10,790 nucleotides of DNA from a bacterium UBP12_UBA5184 (GCA_002413145.1 DHWK01000164.1:658-11447), one strand, 5' to 3'; counted from the stretch's first letter, positions 1-6,279 are shown. Numbers and translations are program-made. The notes: generated from the letters alone by a model not told the origin.

Positions 1-1059
1 CCGGCCACGGTCGAGATGAGCACCCCCAACATCTACGCCGACCGGATCGAGTGGTGCCATCGCAACATCAATCGTCGCGACAGCTGGATCCTGAGCGTGC
101 ACCCCCACAACGACCGTGGTTCCGCGGTCGCGGCGTCCGAGTTGGCCGTGATGGCCGGCGCCGAACGGGTCGAGGGGACGCTCTTCGGCAACGGCGAGCG
201 CACCGGCAACGTCGACATCGTGACGCTCGCGCTCAACCTGTTCACGCAAGGCATCGATCCCGAGCTCGATCTCAGCGACATCCCCCACGTCGTCGAGACG
301 GTCGAGCATTGCAATCGCCTCCCGGTCGGGGAGCGCCATCCATACGGCGGCGAACTCGTCTTCACCGCCTTCTCGGGTTCGCATCAAGATGCGATCAAGA
401 AGGGACTCGCGGCGCGCGACGACGTCGGCGAAACCGTTTGGGAAGTTCCCTATCTGCCGATCGATCCGCAAGACATCGGTCGCTCCTACGAAGCGATCGT
501 GCGCATCAACAGCCAGTCCGGGAAAGGCGGCGTCGCCTACGTCCTGGCGGCCGACTACGGGCTCGATCTGCCGCGTAATCTCCAGATCGAATTCAGCCGG
601 ACGATCCAAGGGCTGAGCGAGACGAGCGGCGGCGAGATCACGCCGGCGCAGATCTGGAGCGCGTTCGAACGCGAGTATCTCGACGCGCTTGGACCGCTCG
701 AACCGCTCGGCTATCACGTCGTCGACGACGGCGCCGGCGCGGTCACGGTCGAAGCGACGCTCGCCGGCGAGGCTGGACGGCGGCCGATCGTCGGCCGGGG
801 AAGCGGCCCGATCGAAGCGCTCGTCGAAGCGCTGCGGCGTGAGTTCGCCGTCGATTTCGCCGTCAACGATTACCACGAACACGCGGTGGGTTCGGGCGCC
901 GATGCGACCGCGATCGCCTACGTCGAGTTGGATTTCGGCGGCCGCACGTGGTTCGGCGTCGGACGCGATCGCAGCATCACGACCGCCTCGCTGCGCGCGG
1001 TGCTCGGCGGCCTGAACCGGGCGCTGAAGGAGAGGAAGCATGCCGCGGTCGCTGTTTGA
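1..1059 (+). CDS. leuA: 2-isopropylmalate synthase, type 2 (5'-truncated by window edge)
   Basis: First committed step of leucine synthesis: acetyl-CoA + 2-oxoisovalerate to 2-isopropylmalate, in the cytoplasm. The frame is open from base 1 (PATVEMSTPNIYADRIEW), which is internal family sequence, so the real start lies upstream and the ATG at 16 is not it. The metal-binding HPHND motif has its histidines at bases 100-108. It is followed by GNGERTGNVD and then SGSHQDAIKKG, PYLPIDPQD and SQSGKGGVAY, all typical of the long actinobacterial/fungal-like form. From about base 680 to the end lies the C-terminal leucine-sensing regulatory domain (GSGPIEALVEAL, then SITTASLRAVLGGLNRA), so feedback inhibition by leucine is expected. 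The last 20 bases overlap leuC. Family assignment is very secure; only the N-terminal third is missing. Confidence 0.96.
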   Translation, partial: PATVEMSTPNIYADRIEWCHRNINRRDSWILSVHPHNDRGSAVAASELAVMAGAERVEGTLFGNGERTGNVDIVTLALNLFTQGIDPELDLSDIPHVVETVEHCNRLPVGERHPYGGELVFTAFSGSHQDAIKKGLAARDDVGETVWEVPYLPIDPQDIGRSYEAIVRINSQSGKGGVAYVLAADYGLDLPRNLQIEFSRTIQGLSETSGGEITPAQIWSAFEREYLDALGPLEPLGYHVVDDGAGAVTVEATLAGEAGRRPIVGRGSGPIEALVEALRREFAVDFAVNDYHEHAVGSGADATAIAYVELDFGGRTWFGVGRDRSITTASLRAVLGGLNRALKERKHAAVAV

Positions 1060-2434
1060 AAAAGTCTGGGACGAGCATGTCGTCGAGCAGTTACCCGGCG
1101 GCAACGCGCTGCTGTTCGTCGACCGCATCGTCGCGCACGAGATTACGACGCCGCAGGGTGCGATCGAGATCCTCGAGCGCTACGGCGACGAGCTCTTCGA
1201 CAAGCGGCGCATCGTTGCGATGAACGATCACGTCTCGCCGGCCAAGGACACCGAAACCGCAATTCAGGCGAAGATCTTGCGCGAATGGGCGAAGCGCCAG
1301 GGCATCACGCTCTACGACATCGGCGACAACGGCATCTGTCACGTGATCGCGCCCGAGCGCGGCCACATCGAACCGGGGATGACCGTGATCTGCGGGGACA
1401 GCCACACCTGTACGCTTGGCGCTTTCGGTGCGTTCGCGCTCGGCATCGGGACGACGGTGCAGACGGGCGCGATGCTCGCCGGCTGCGTCGTCCTCGAACG
1501 ACCGAAGCTCATGCGCATCACGATCGAGGGACGGCTCGGACACGGCGCTACGGCCAAGGACCTGGCGCTTTACGTCATCTCGACCTTGACCTTCCGCGGT
1601 GCTACCGGTTACGTGATCGAGTATCGCGGCGAAGCGATCGACGCGCTCTCGATGGACGAGCGGATGACGCTGTGCAACATGGCGGTCGAAGCCGGCGGGA
1701 CGACGGCGATGATCGCCCCCGACGAAACGACGTTCTCGTATCTGCGCGGTCGCGAAAATCAACCCAAGGGTGAGGCATTCGAAGCGAATGTCGTACGCTG
1801 GCGGACGCTGCGCGCCGATCCGGAAGCGCGCTACGAGCGCGAGTTGACGCTCGACGCGAGCGCGCTGCGACCGATGGTGAGCTGGGGGACCAATCCCGGC
1901 CAATCGGTTCCACTCGGCGGCCGCGTACCGGCCGACGCCGATCCCAAAAGCCTCGAGTACATGGGGCTCGCGCCGGGCGACGCCCTGCGCGCGCTGCCGA
2001 TCGATCAGGCCTTCATCGGTTCGTGCACCAACTCGCGCATCTCCGACCTGCGCGCCGCGGCCGAGGTGCTGCGCGGACGCAAGGTCGGCGTCCCGACGAT
2101 CATCACGCCGGGTTCGCAAGCGGTGAAGCGCGTCGCCGAAAGAGAAGGCTTGCACGACGTCTTTCAAGACGCCGGCGCGCTTTGGACACATTCGTCATGC
2201 GGCCCGTGTCTCGGGATGTCGATGGGCGTCGTCGCGCCGGGTTCGCGTTGCATCTCGTCGTCGAATCGTAATTTTCCGGGCCGGATGGGCGCCGGCGGAC
2301 GGGTCCATCTCGCATCGCCGGCCGTCGTTGCGGCGAGCGCAATCCTCGGACGGATCGCCTCGCCCGAAGAGCTGCCCGAGCGCGCCGTCGCGGTGCCGGC
2401 GGGCGCGAGCCCGCAGTTGGAGTGGGGCGAGTGA
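1040..2434 (+). CDS. leuC: 3-isopropylmalate dehydratase, large subunit
   Basis: Large subunit of isopropylmalate isomerase, an aconitase-family [4Fe-4S] enzyme that with LeuD isomerises 2- to 3-isopropylmalate. It has 464 residues, as in E. coli (466). The three cluster cysteines are visible: C329 in GSCTNSR, and C387 and C390 in SCGPCLGM. CGDSHTCTLGAFGAFALGIG and the NFPGRMG segment near the C-terminus are also family signatures. The ATG lies inside the end of leuA and has a good Shine-Dalgarno, AAGGAG at 1027-1032, 7 bases upstream. This 20-base overlap suggests translational coupling to leuA. Nothing key is missing. Confidence 0.97.
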   Translation: MPRSLFEKVWDEHVVEQLPGGNALLFVDRIVAHEITTPQGAIEILERYGDELFDKRRIVAMNDHVSPAKDTETAIQAKILREWAKRQGITLYDIGDNGICHVIAPERGHIEPGMTVICGDSHTCTLGAFGAFALGIGTTVQTGAMLAGCVVLERPKLMRITIEGRLGHGATAKDLALYVISTLTFRGATGYVIEYRGEAIDALSMDERMTLCNMAVEAGGTTAMIAPDETTFSYLRGRENQPKGEAFEANVVRWRTLRADPEARYERELTLDASALRPMVSWGTNPGQSVPLGGRVPADADPKSLEYMGLAPGDALRALPIDQAFIGSCTNSRISDLRAAAEVLRGRKVGVPTIITPGSQAVKRVAEREGLHDVFQDAGALWTHSSCGPCLGMSMGVVAPGSRCISSSNRNFPGRMGAGGRVHLASPAVVAASAILGRIASPEELPERAVAVPAGASPQLEWGE

Positions 2435-2955
2435 TCGAGGGAACGGTGCTGCCCGTCGACCGGCCAAACGTCGACACCGATCAGATCATCCCGGCCTTTC
2501 TGCTGACCGGGATCACCTCGTCCGGCCTCGGCACCCACCTCTTCAAGGGGATGCCCGGCGGTCTGGATCTGCTGGCGGCGCACCCCGGCGCATCGATCGT
2601 CGTCGCGCGCGAAAACTTTGGCTGTGGAAGTTCGCGCGAACACGCGGCTTGGGCGCTGGTCGATCGCGGCTTCCGCGCCGTCGTCGCGCCGAGTTTCGCG
2701 CGCATCTTTCAGGAGAATGCTTATAACAACGGCCTCGCGCCGGTGATCGTCGACGCTGCGGAGATCGAGGCGCTGTTGACGGCCCCGAGCCTCTGCATCG
2801 ACGTCGGGGCTGAGAGGCTGACCGCGCCCGGCGGCCGCGTGCTCACGTTCAGCCTCGATCCGCTGCGCAAACGCTTCCTGCTCGAAGGCGGCTATCTCGA
2901 TTTTCTGGCCAACAAGCGCACTGCCGTCCGCGCCTGGCTCGCGCGTCGCCCCTAG
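2431..2955 (+). CDS. leuD: 3-isopropylmalate dehydratase, small subunit
   Basis: Small (swivel-domain) subunit of isopropylmalate isomerase and partner of LeuC. It has 174 residues, a short version of the family (E. coli 201). Family motifs are VDTDQIIPAFL near residues 14-24, NFGCGSSREHA at 62-72 and FARIFQENAYNNG at 89-101. I choose GTG at 2431. It overlaps the leuC stop as GTGA and has GGAG at 2419-2422 with 8 bases of spacing. The in-frame GTG at 2422 lacks such a site. The operon is leuA-leuC-leuD; leuB is not in the window. No terminator is visible after the stop, so leu transcripts may run on into mazEF. Confidence 0.95.
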   Translation: MIEGTVLPVDRPNVDTDQIIPAFLLTGITSSGLGTHLFKGMPGGLDLLAAHPGASIVVARENFGCGSSREHAAWALVDRGFRAVVAPSFARIFQENAYNNGLAPVIVDAAEIEALLTAPSLCIDVGAERLTAPGGRVLTFSLDPLRKRFLLEGGYLDFLANKRTAVRAWLARRP

Positions 2956-2975
2956 CGGCGGCCATCTCGCAGCGT

Positions 2976-3005
2976 TTGACAAGCCTCCTACGTTGTATAT
3001 ACAAT
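2976..3005 (+). promoter_or_regulatory. mazEF sigma-70-like promoter
   Basis: TTGACA (2976-2981) is a perfect -35 box. TACAAT (3000-3005) is a 5/6 match to the -10 consensus with an 18-base spacer; TATACA (2998-3003, spacer 16) is the alternative. It lies just after leuD and before mazE, so the module has its own promoter. Transcription should begin around 3010-3012, only a few bases before the mazE ATG. Confidence 0.7.
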
Positions 3006-3017
3006 GTGAATACAATG
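2993..3017. promoter_or_regulatory. Probable MazE/MazEF operator overlapping the -10 box
   Basis: TTGTATATACAA at 2993-3004 is a perfect 12-base palindrome covering the -10 region. The half-site recurs as a direct repeat, ATACAATG at 2999-3006 and again at 3010-3017, 11 bases (one helical turn) apart. AbrB-fold antitoxins usually repress their own operon through such sites, so autoregulation is the likely role. The binding itself is inferred. Confidence 0.6.
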
Positions 3018-3317
3018 CGAAGAATCCCTTCCCGTCGCAAGCTGCCCGTCGGGGTCTCAGCGCTCGTGGAGGACGCACGTGTATTCAAGTCGGGCAATAG
3101 CCTGGCCATACGTATCCCAAGCGCGGTGGCGAAAAAACTCGACTTCGAAGATGGTGCGGAGCTCGAAATGGCCGTCGATCGCGGAGGTTTGTGGATTAGG
3201 CGCAGTCGGCCGAGGCGTCCAAATCTTCGCGTGCTGCTCGACGGGATTACGCCGGAAAATCGACACGGAGAAGTGTCGATTGGATTGGCCGTCGGCCGAG
3301 AGGTCATTGAAGATTGA
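3015..3317 (+). CDS. mazE: MazE-type antitoxin (SpoVT-AbrB fold)
   Basis: Labile antitoxin that should neutralise the MazF endoribonuclease encoded next and repress the operon. It has 100 residues from ATG 3015. The AbrB-like DNA-binding half covers about residues 22-65, with ARVFKSGNSLAIRIPSAVAK the diagnostic stretch. The C-terminal segment around 70-90 (LRVLLDGITPENRHGE) matches the MazF-binding tail of MazE proteins. The first ~20 residues (MRRIPSRRKLPVGVSALVED) are extra compared with E. coli MazE (82 residues). ATG 3015 would be nearly leaderless given the promoter; an in-frame GTG at 3066 (VEDARVFKSGNS) would give the usual length and is the alternative start. The stop overlaps mazF by four bases. 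GC content is visibly lower than in the leu genes. Confidence 0.88.
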   Translation: MRRIPSRRKLPVGVSALVEDARVFKSGNSLAIRIPSAVAKKLDFEDGAELEMAVDRGGLWIRRSRPRRPNLRVLLDGITPENRHGEVSIGLAVGREVIED

Positions 3318-3655
3318 GGCGATCGGGAGTGCCCGACGCGGGTGACATTGCTTACCTTGACTTCGATCCCCAGATGGGACGCGAACAAGCGCGACGCAGG
3401 CCCGCGCTCGTCTTGACGCCGTCGAGATACAATTCGGCCGCTGGCCTCGCGCTGGTCGTGCCGATTACCTCGCGGGTGAAAGGCTACCCCTTCGAAATTT
3501 CAGTTGATCACGGACTACCGGTACAAGGCGTGATTTTAGCCGACCAAGTGAAATCTCTGGATTGGCAGGCCCGCAGGTTTGAATTTGTTTGTCGAGCGGG
3601 CAAGGTGATGTTGCGGCGCACGCGTCAGCTTGTCGGCGAACTGCTGGGCATCTAG
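3314..3655 (+). CDS. mazF: MazF-type mRNA interferase (endoribonuclease toxin)
   Basis: Toxin of a type II TA pair, predicted to cut mRNA at short specific sequences when MazE is degraded. It has 113 residues (E. coli 111) and is collinear with E. coli MazF: VPDAGDIAYLDFDPQ at the N-terminus, EQARRRPALVLTPSRYN with the conserved arginine/proline loop, KGYPFE, and ADQVKSLDWQAR. No truncation or stop is seen, so it looks active. The TTG at 3314 overlaps the mazE stop (TTGA), has GAGAGG at 3298-3303, and gives five residues before VPD, as in E. coli. The alternative is GTG 3329, with GAGG at 3316-3319. Cleavage specificity cannot be read from the sequence. Confidence 0.92.
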   Translation: MRRSGVPDAGDIAYLDFDPQMGREQARRRPALVLTPSRYNSAAGLALVVPITSRVKGYPFEISVDHGLPVQGVILADQVKSLDWQARRFEFVCRAGKVMLRRTRQLVGELLGI

Positions 3656-3662
3656 TTTCCCA

Positions 3663-3679
3663 CGCTCGGCCCACGAGCG
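3663..3679. repeat. Short hairpin after mazF
   Basis: CGCTCG (3663-3668) and CGAGCG (3674-3679) form a perfect 6-bp stem with a 5-base loop, 7 bases after the mazF stop. No T-run follows, so it is at most a weak or factor-dependent terminator. A second stem, CGCGCC/GGCGCG at 3721-3738, follows before the next promoter. Confidence 0.35.
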
Positions 3680-3745
3680 GCGGCGAGCCGGGCACTATCC
3701 CTCCGAGAGACATTCAAGGCCGCGCCGTTCAGGGCGCGCTTGCCA

Positions 3746-3780
3746 TACGCTTTACACGTACTACGCTGTTAGCGTATACT
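3746..3780 (+). promoter_or_regulatory. Promoter and operator of the second TA module
   Basis: TTTACA (3751-3756) and TATACT (3775-3780) form a -35/-10 pair with an 18-base spacer. Three half-sites are interleaved with it: TACGCT at 3746-3751, TACGCT at 3762-3767 and AGCGTA at 3771-3776. The last two form a perfect inverted repeat with a 3-base centre that lies in the spacer and enters the -10 box. This arrangement is typical of an operator for a dimeric HTH antitoxin. The likely binder is the XRE protein encoded at 3954-4376. Confidence 0.65.
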
Positions 3781-3797
3781 TTGAGGGATATGACGAC

Positions 3798-3938
3798 GTG
3801 GCGACCGTTGTTTGCGGCGACTTTGAGTGGGATGACGAAAGAGCGCGGAGTGTTTCCGTCGCTGGAATTTTGATTTCTTGTTCGCGGCGCGCCTTTTTTT
3901 GCTGCCGCGAATACTATCGGCGCGGCCGGCAACAATAA
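3798..3938 (+). pseudogene. BrnT-like toxin remnant, internally deleted
   Basis: A short frame of 46 codons from GTG 3798, with GAGGG at 3783-3787 ten bases upstream. It starts ATVVCGDFEWDDERARS, which resembles the N-terminus of BrnT-family ribonuclease toxins (the FEWD...KA..N motif). The usual continuation (KHGVSFEEA and the central strands) is missing. The frame goes directly to a tail, ILISCSRRAFF then REYYRRGRQQ, which loosely resembles the BrnT C-terminal IISAR-RA-..-ER-Y segment. The family is normally about 90 residues, so some 40-45 central codons seem to be lost with the frame kept. The stop sits within the ribosome binding site of the HTH gene, as expected for a toxin-antitoxin operon. 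The N-terminal match is moderately convincing and the C-terminal one weak; it could instead be an unrelated small ORF. Confidence 0.42.
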
Positions 3939-3953
3939 GGGAGCAAGATCGAT

Positions 3954-4376
3954 ATGCCAAAGCGTATGGACGACAAACAAATGGCTCAAGCAGCGCTCGC
4001 GAAACTCCGTTCGATGAGTCCGGCTGAATTCGAGCGTCTTGTCGCTCTGGAGGACGCCGAGATCGGCATCGATACGAGCAAGATGCGGTTTTACAAGGTC
4101 TATAATTATCCGGTTCCGGACGTGCGCGCGATCAGGGAGCGTCTAGGCATTTCGCAAAGCGAGTTTTCGCGACGCTTCAAGCTTAGCGAGCGCACGTTGC
4201 AACAGTGGGAACAAGGACGCACCAAACCGGACCAGCCGGCTCGCGTGCTCCTAAACGTGATTGCGACGGTTCCTGAAGTCGTCGAACGAATTATGACTGC
4301 CGAGGAACACCGCTCGAGGCAAGAACCTCGGAGTTCGAAACGGCCGCGCTCGAAAAAGATCGCCCGGTCGGCGTGA
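3954..4376 (+). CDS. XRE-family HTH antitoxin/regulator
   Basis: Predicted DNA-binding antitoxin of 140 residues. An N-terminal helical part (about 1-50, MDDKQMAQAALAKLRSMSPAEFE) precedes a Cro/C1-type HTH at about 57-103: VRAIRERLGISQSEFSRRF, then the recognition region LSERTLQQWEQGRTKP. This arrangement fits HTH antitoxins found beside BrnT- or HigB-like toxins. The tail from residue 118 (RHRSRQ-type, ending KKIARSA) is strongly basic and probably disordered. ATG 3954 has AAGGGAG at 3937-3943, 10 bases upstream; ATG 3966 is possible. The upstream toxin seems broken, so this may be an orphan. The stop overlaps the ilvA GTG (GTGA), which implies co-transcription with ilvA. GC content is lower than in the flanking biosynthetic genes. 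Confidence 0.82.
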   Translation: MPKRMDDKQMAQAALAKLRSMSPAEFERLVALEDAEIGIDTSKMRFYKVYNYPVPDVRAIRERLGISQSEFSRRFKLSERTLQQWEQGRTKPDQPARVLLNVIATVPEVVERIMTAEEHRSRQEPRSSKRPRSKKIARSA

Positions 4377-5602
4377 GCCTGGCGATCGAGTTCTCCGACG
4401 TCGAAGCTGCGGCGGAACGGATCGCCGAATACGTCGTGCGCACGCCGGTGGTACGCGCGCCCTCGCTCGAGGAGCGCAGCGGCGCCCATGTCTGGCTGAA
4501 ACTCGAGACGCGCCAGCGCACGGGCTCTTTCAAGGACCGGGGCGCCGCGAATCGTTTGCTGCAGTTGAGCGCCGGCGAGCGCAAGAACGGCGTGATCGCG
4601 ATGTCGGCCGGCAACCACGCGCAAGCCGTGGCGTATCAGGGGATGCGGCTCGGCATACCGACGACGATCGTGATGCCCGAGGCGACGCCCTTCACCAAGG
4701 TGCGGCGCACCGAAGCGTTCGGGGCGACGGTCGCGTTGACGGGCGAGGGCCTCGCCGAGGCCGGCGAGTACGCAACGCGCGTCGCGCGCGAACGAGATCT
4801 CACGCTCGTCCCACCCTACGACGACGAGCGCATCGTCGCCGGCCAAGGGACGGCCGGGCTCGAGTTGTTGCGCGACGTCCCCAACCTCGACGTTCTGTTG
4901 GTGCCGGTCGGCGGCGGCGGCTTGATCGCCGGCGTCGCGATCGCCGCCAAGCTACTGTCCCCGAAGATCGAGATCGTCGCCGTGCAAACCGAACAGTATC
5001 CGTCGCTGCAGCGCGTCTTGCAAGGCTTGCCGCCGGCGCACGGGAGCGCGACCGTCGCCGAAGGGATCGCGGTCAAGTCGATCGGCGAGATTCCGCTCAC
5101 GATCCTGCGCGAACTCGTTTCCGACGTGATCCTCGTCTCCGAACAAGCGATCGAATTCGCGATCCACACGCTGCTCGAAGACGAGAAGCTGCTCGCCGAA
5201 GGGGCCGGCGCCGCCGGCATCGCCGCGTTGCTCGAGAACGCCGAGCGCTTCCGTCATCGCAAGGTCGGCGTGATCGTCACCGGGGGCAACCTCGACACGG
5301 GGCTTCTGGCGAACGTCATCCTGCGCGTACGATTGCAGGAAGGCCGGGTGGTGCGCATGCGGGTCGAGATCAGCGACCGGCCCGGCGTCCTCGCCGACGT
5401 CGCGCGCGTCATCGGCGAATGCGGCGCGAACATCCTCGACGTCACCCATCAGCGGCTCTTTCAGGACGTCTCCTCGAAGGACGCCGAGCTCGACATCACC
5501 TTCGAGACCCGTTCGCCGGCCGATCTCGAGCGCGTTCGGGGAAAATTGAGCGAGGCCGGCTACCCGACGAGCCTCCTCGAAACGACGGCGCGCGCGCGCT
5601 GA
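4373..5602 (+). CDS. ilvA: Threonine ammonia-lyase (biosynthetic, ACT-domain form)
   Basis: PLP enzyme deaminating L-threonine to 2-oxobutanoate, the entry step to isoleucine. It has 409 residues, the short form with one C-terminal ACT domain, not the ~510-residue E. coli type. The PLP lysine is K54 in RTGSFKDRGA. SAGNHAQAVAY is at 78-88, and the phosphate-binding GGGG loop at 180-183. The ACT domain runs from about 328 to 402 (VRMRVEISDRPGVLADVARV), so allosteric control by an amino acid is likely; which one is not visible. GTG 4373 is the only good start, as the conserved region begins about 10 residues in and no nearby ATG exists. It overlaps the antitoxin stop by four bases and has no strong Shine-Dalgarno of its own, consistent with translational coupling. 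A catabolic (TdcB-like) role is less likely next to leu and ilvE. Confidence 0.93.
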   Translation: MSLAIEFSDVEAAAERIAEYVVRTPVVRAPSLEERSGAHVWLKLETRQRTGSFKDRGAANRLLQLSAGERKNGVIAMSAGNHAQAVAYQGMRLGIPTTIVMPEATPFTKVRRTEAFGATVALTGEGLAEAGEYATRVARERDLTLVPPYDDERIVAGQGTAGLELLRDVPNLDVLLVPVGGGGLIAGVAIAAKLLSPKIEIVAVQTEQYPSLQRVLQGLPPAHGSATVAEGIAVKSIGEIPLTILRELVSDVILVSEQAIEFAIHTLLEDEKLLAEGAGAAGIAALLENAERFRHRKVGVIVTGGNLDTGLLANVILRVRLQEGRVVRMRVEISDRPGVLADVARVIGECGANILDVTHQRLFQDVSSKDAELDITFETRSPADLERVRGKLSEAGYPTSLLETTARAR

Positions 5603-5619
5603 GCGCCTCGCTCACGCGC
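5594..5619. terminator. Hairpin between convergent ilvA and SCO genes
   Basis: TGAGCG (5600-5605) pairs with CGCTCA (5609-5614) over a 3-base loop. After a bulged C at 5599, GCGCG (5594-5598) pairs with CGCGC (5615-5619). The ilvA stop TGA (5600-5602) and the complement of the SCO stop (5612-5614) lie in opposite arms. There is no T-run, so the terminator role is inferred from position. Confidence 0.45.
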
Positions 5620-6214
5620 CGGCGAGGAGCTGCGCGTCGTGGGCGAGATCGGCGGCGGCCGCATCGGGCGGATAGAGCGTGACGATCTTGCGGCGGCGGT
5701 CGACCAAATAGATCGCCTCGCCGTGCGTGACGTCGTTCGTTTTCGCGTCGACGACGACGTCGAACGTCGACCAGATCGGGGCGAGCTGCGCTTTCGGCGC
5801 CGTCAATCCGACGAAGTGCGGATCGAACTGCGCGACGTAGCGGCGCAGCGCCGCGGGATCGTCGCGGGCCGGATCGACCGTCACCAGTTCGACGCGCACG
5901 CCGGTCGCTTTCGGGAGCAAACGGTAGGTTTTTGCGAGCTTCGCGAGGGCCAAGGGGCATGCGTCCTTGCAATGCGTATAGCCGAAAAAGACGAACGTCG
6001 CTGAGGCGTGCGGATCGACGAGCGGCGTCGCGATTCCGCGCTGATCGATGAGGGAGACCGCCGGGGCGTCTCGTTCCGGGGCGAAGGGCGTCCCAAGCAG
6101 CGCGTCATAGAGGCGGCGGCTGCTCGTGACCTGGTAGACTTGGAACGCGACGATCAGAACGACGAGCAGCGCGGCCCCGAGCGATGCGACCGTCAAAATC
6201 TTCGAGCGGCTCAT
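5612..6214 (-). CDS. SCO1/SenC family copper chaperone
   Basis: Thioredoxin-fold protein of 200 residues, expected to deliver copper to the CuA centre of cytochrome c oxidase or act as a thiol oxidoreductase outside the cytoplasm. Residues 8-28 form a single N-terminal membrane anchor (ILTVASLGAALLVVLIVAF), with the rest exported. The copper ligands are present: C82 and C86 in GYTHCKDACPLAL, and H164 in DVTHGEAIYLVD. ELVTVDPARDDP is also a family signature. The ATG at 6214 has GGGGAG 11 bases upstream. It is convergent with ilvA (9 bases between stops) and divergent from the MFS gene. No cytochrome oxidase gene is in the window, so its client is unknown. Confidence 0.92.
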   Translation of the reverse strand: MSRSKILTVASLGAALLVVLIVAFQVYQVTSSRRLYDALLGTPFAPERDAPAVSLIDQRGIATPLVDPHASATFVFFGYTHCKDACPLALAKLAKTYRLLPKATGVRVELVTVDPARDDPAALRRYVAQFDPHFVGLTAPKAQLAPIWSTFDVVVDAKTNDVTHGEAIYLVDRRRKIVTLYPPDAAAADLAHDAQLLAGA

Positions 6215-6279
6215 ACGGCATAGCGCTCCCCGGCGGCGCCATCGAAAACCTTTTTGGCGGGCGCGGGTTTTTGCGCGGT

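Noticed and set aside
1091..2191. Minus-strand open frame of 366 codons inside leuC
   Set aside because: leuC is certain from its cysteine motifs. The antisense frame has low-complexity Arg/Asp-rich content typical of a shadow.
2422..2430. Upstream GTG start for leuD
   Set aside because: Lacks a Shine-Dalgarno. GTG 2431 has GGAG 8 bases upstream and the classic GTGA overlap with leuC.
3589..3873. Open frames across the mazF-antitoxin gap (94 codons from 3589, 102 codons from 3630)
   Set aside because: They begin inside mazF and cross a promoter and two hairpins; only the part after 3798 in one frame has protein-like similarity (to BrnT).
3790..3873. Small frame from ATG 3790 (MTTWRPLFAATLSG...)
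   Set aside because: The GAGGG site is only two bases from this ATG, too close, and the 27-residue peptide resembles nothing; GTG 3798 in the other frame fits better.
5585..5600. Run of CGCGCG near the end of ilvA
   Set aside because: Short alternating GC run encoding Ala-Arg repeats at the protein end; common in GC-rich genomes and not a repeat element.
6184..6279. Longer MFS start at ATG 6184
   Set aside because: Would overlap the divergent SCO start and add about 32 non-hydrophobic residues (MRPSKSSSGSYG...) not expected in the family.
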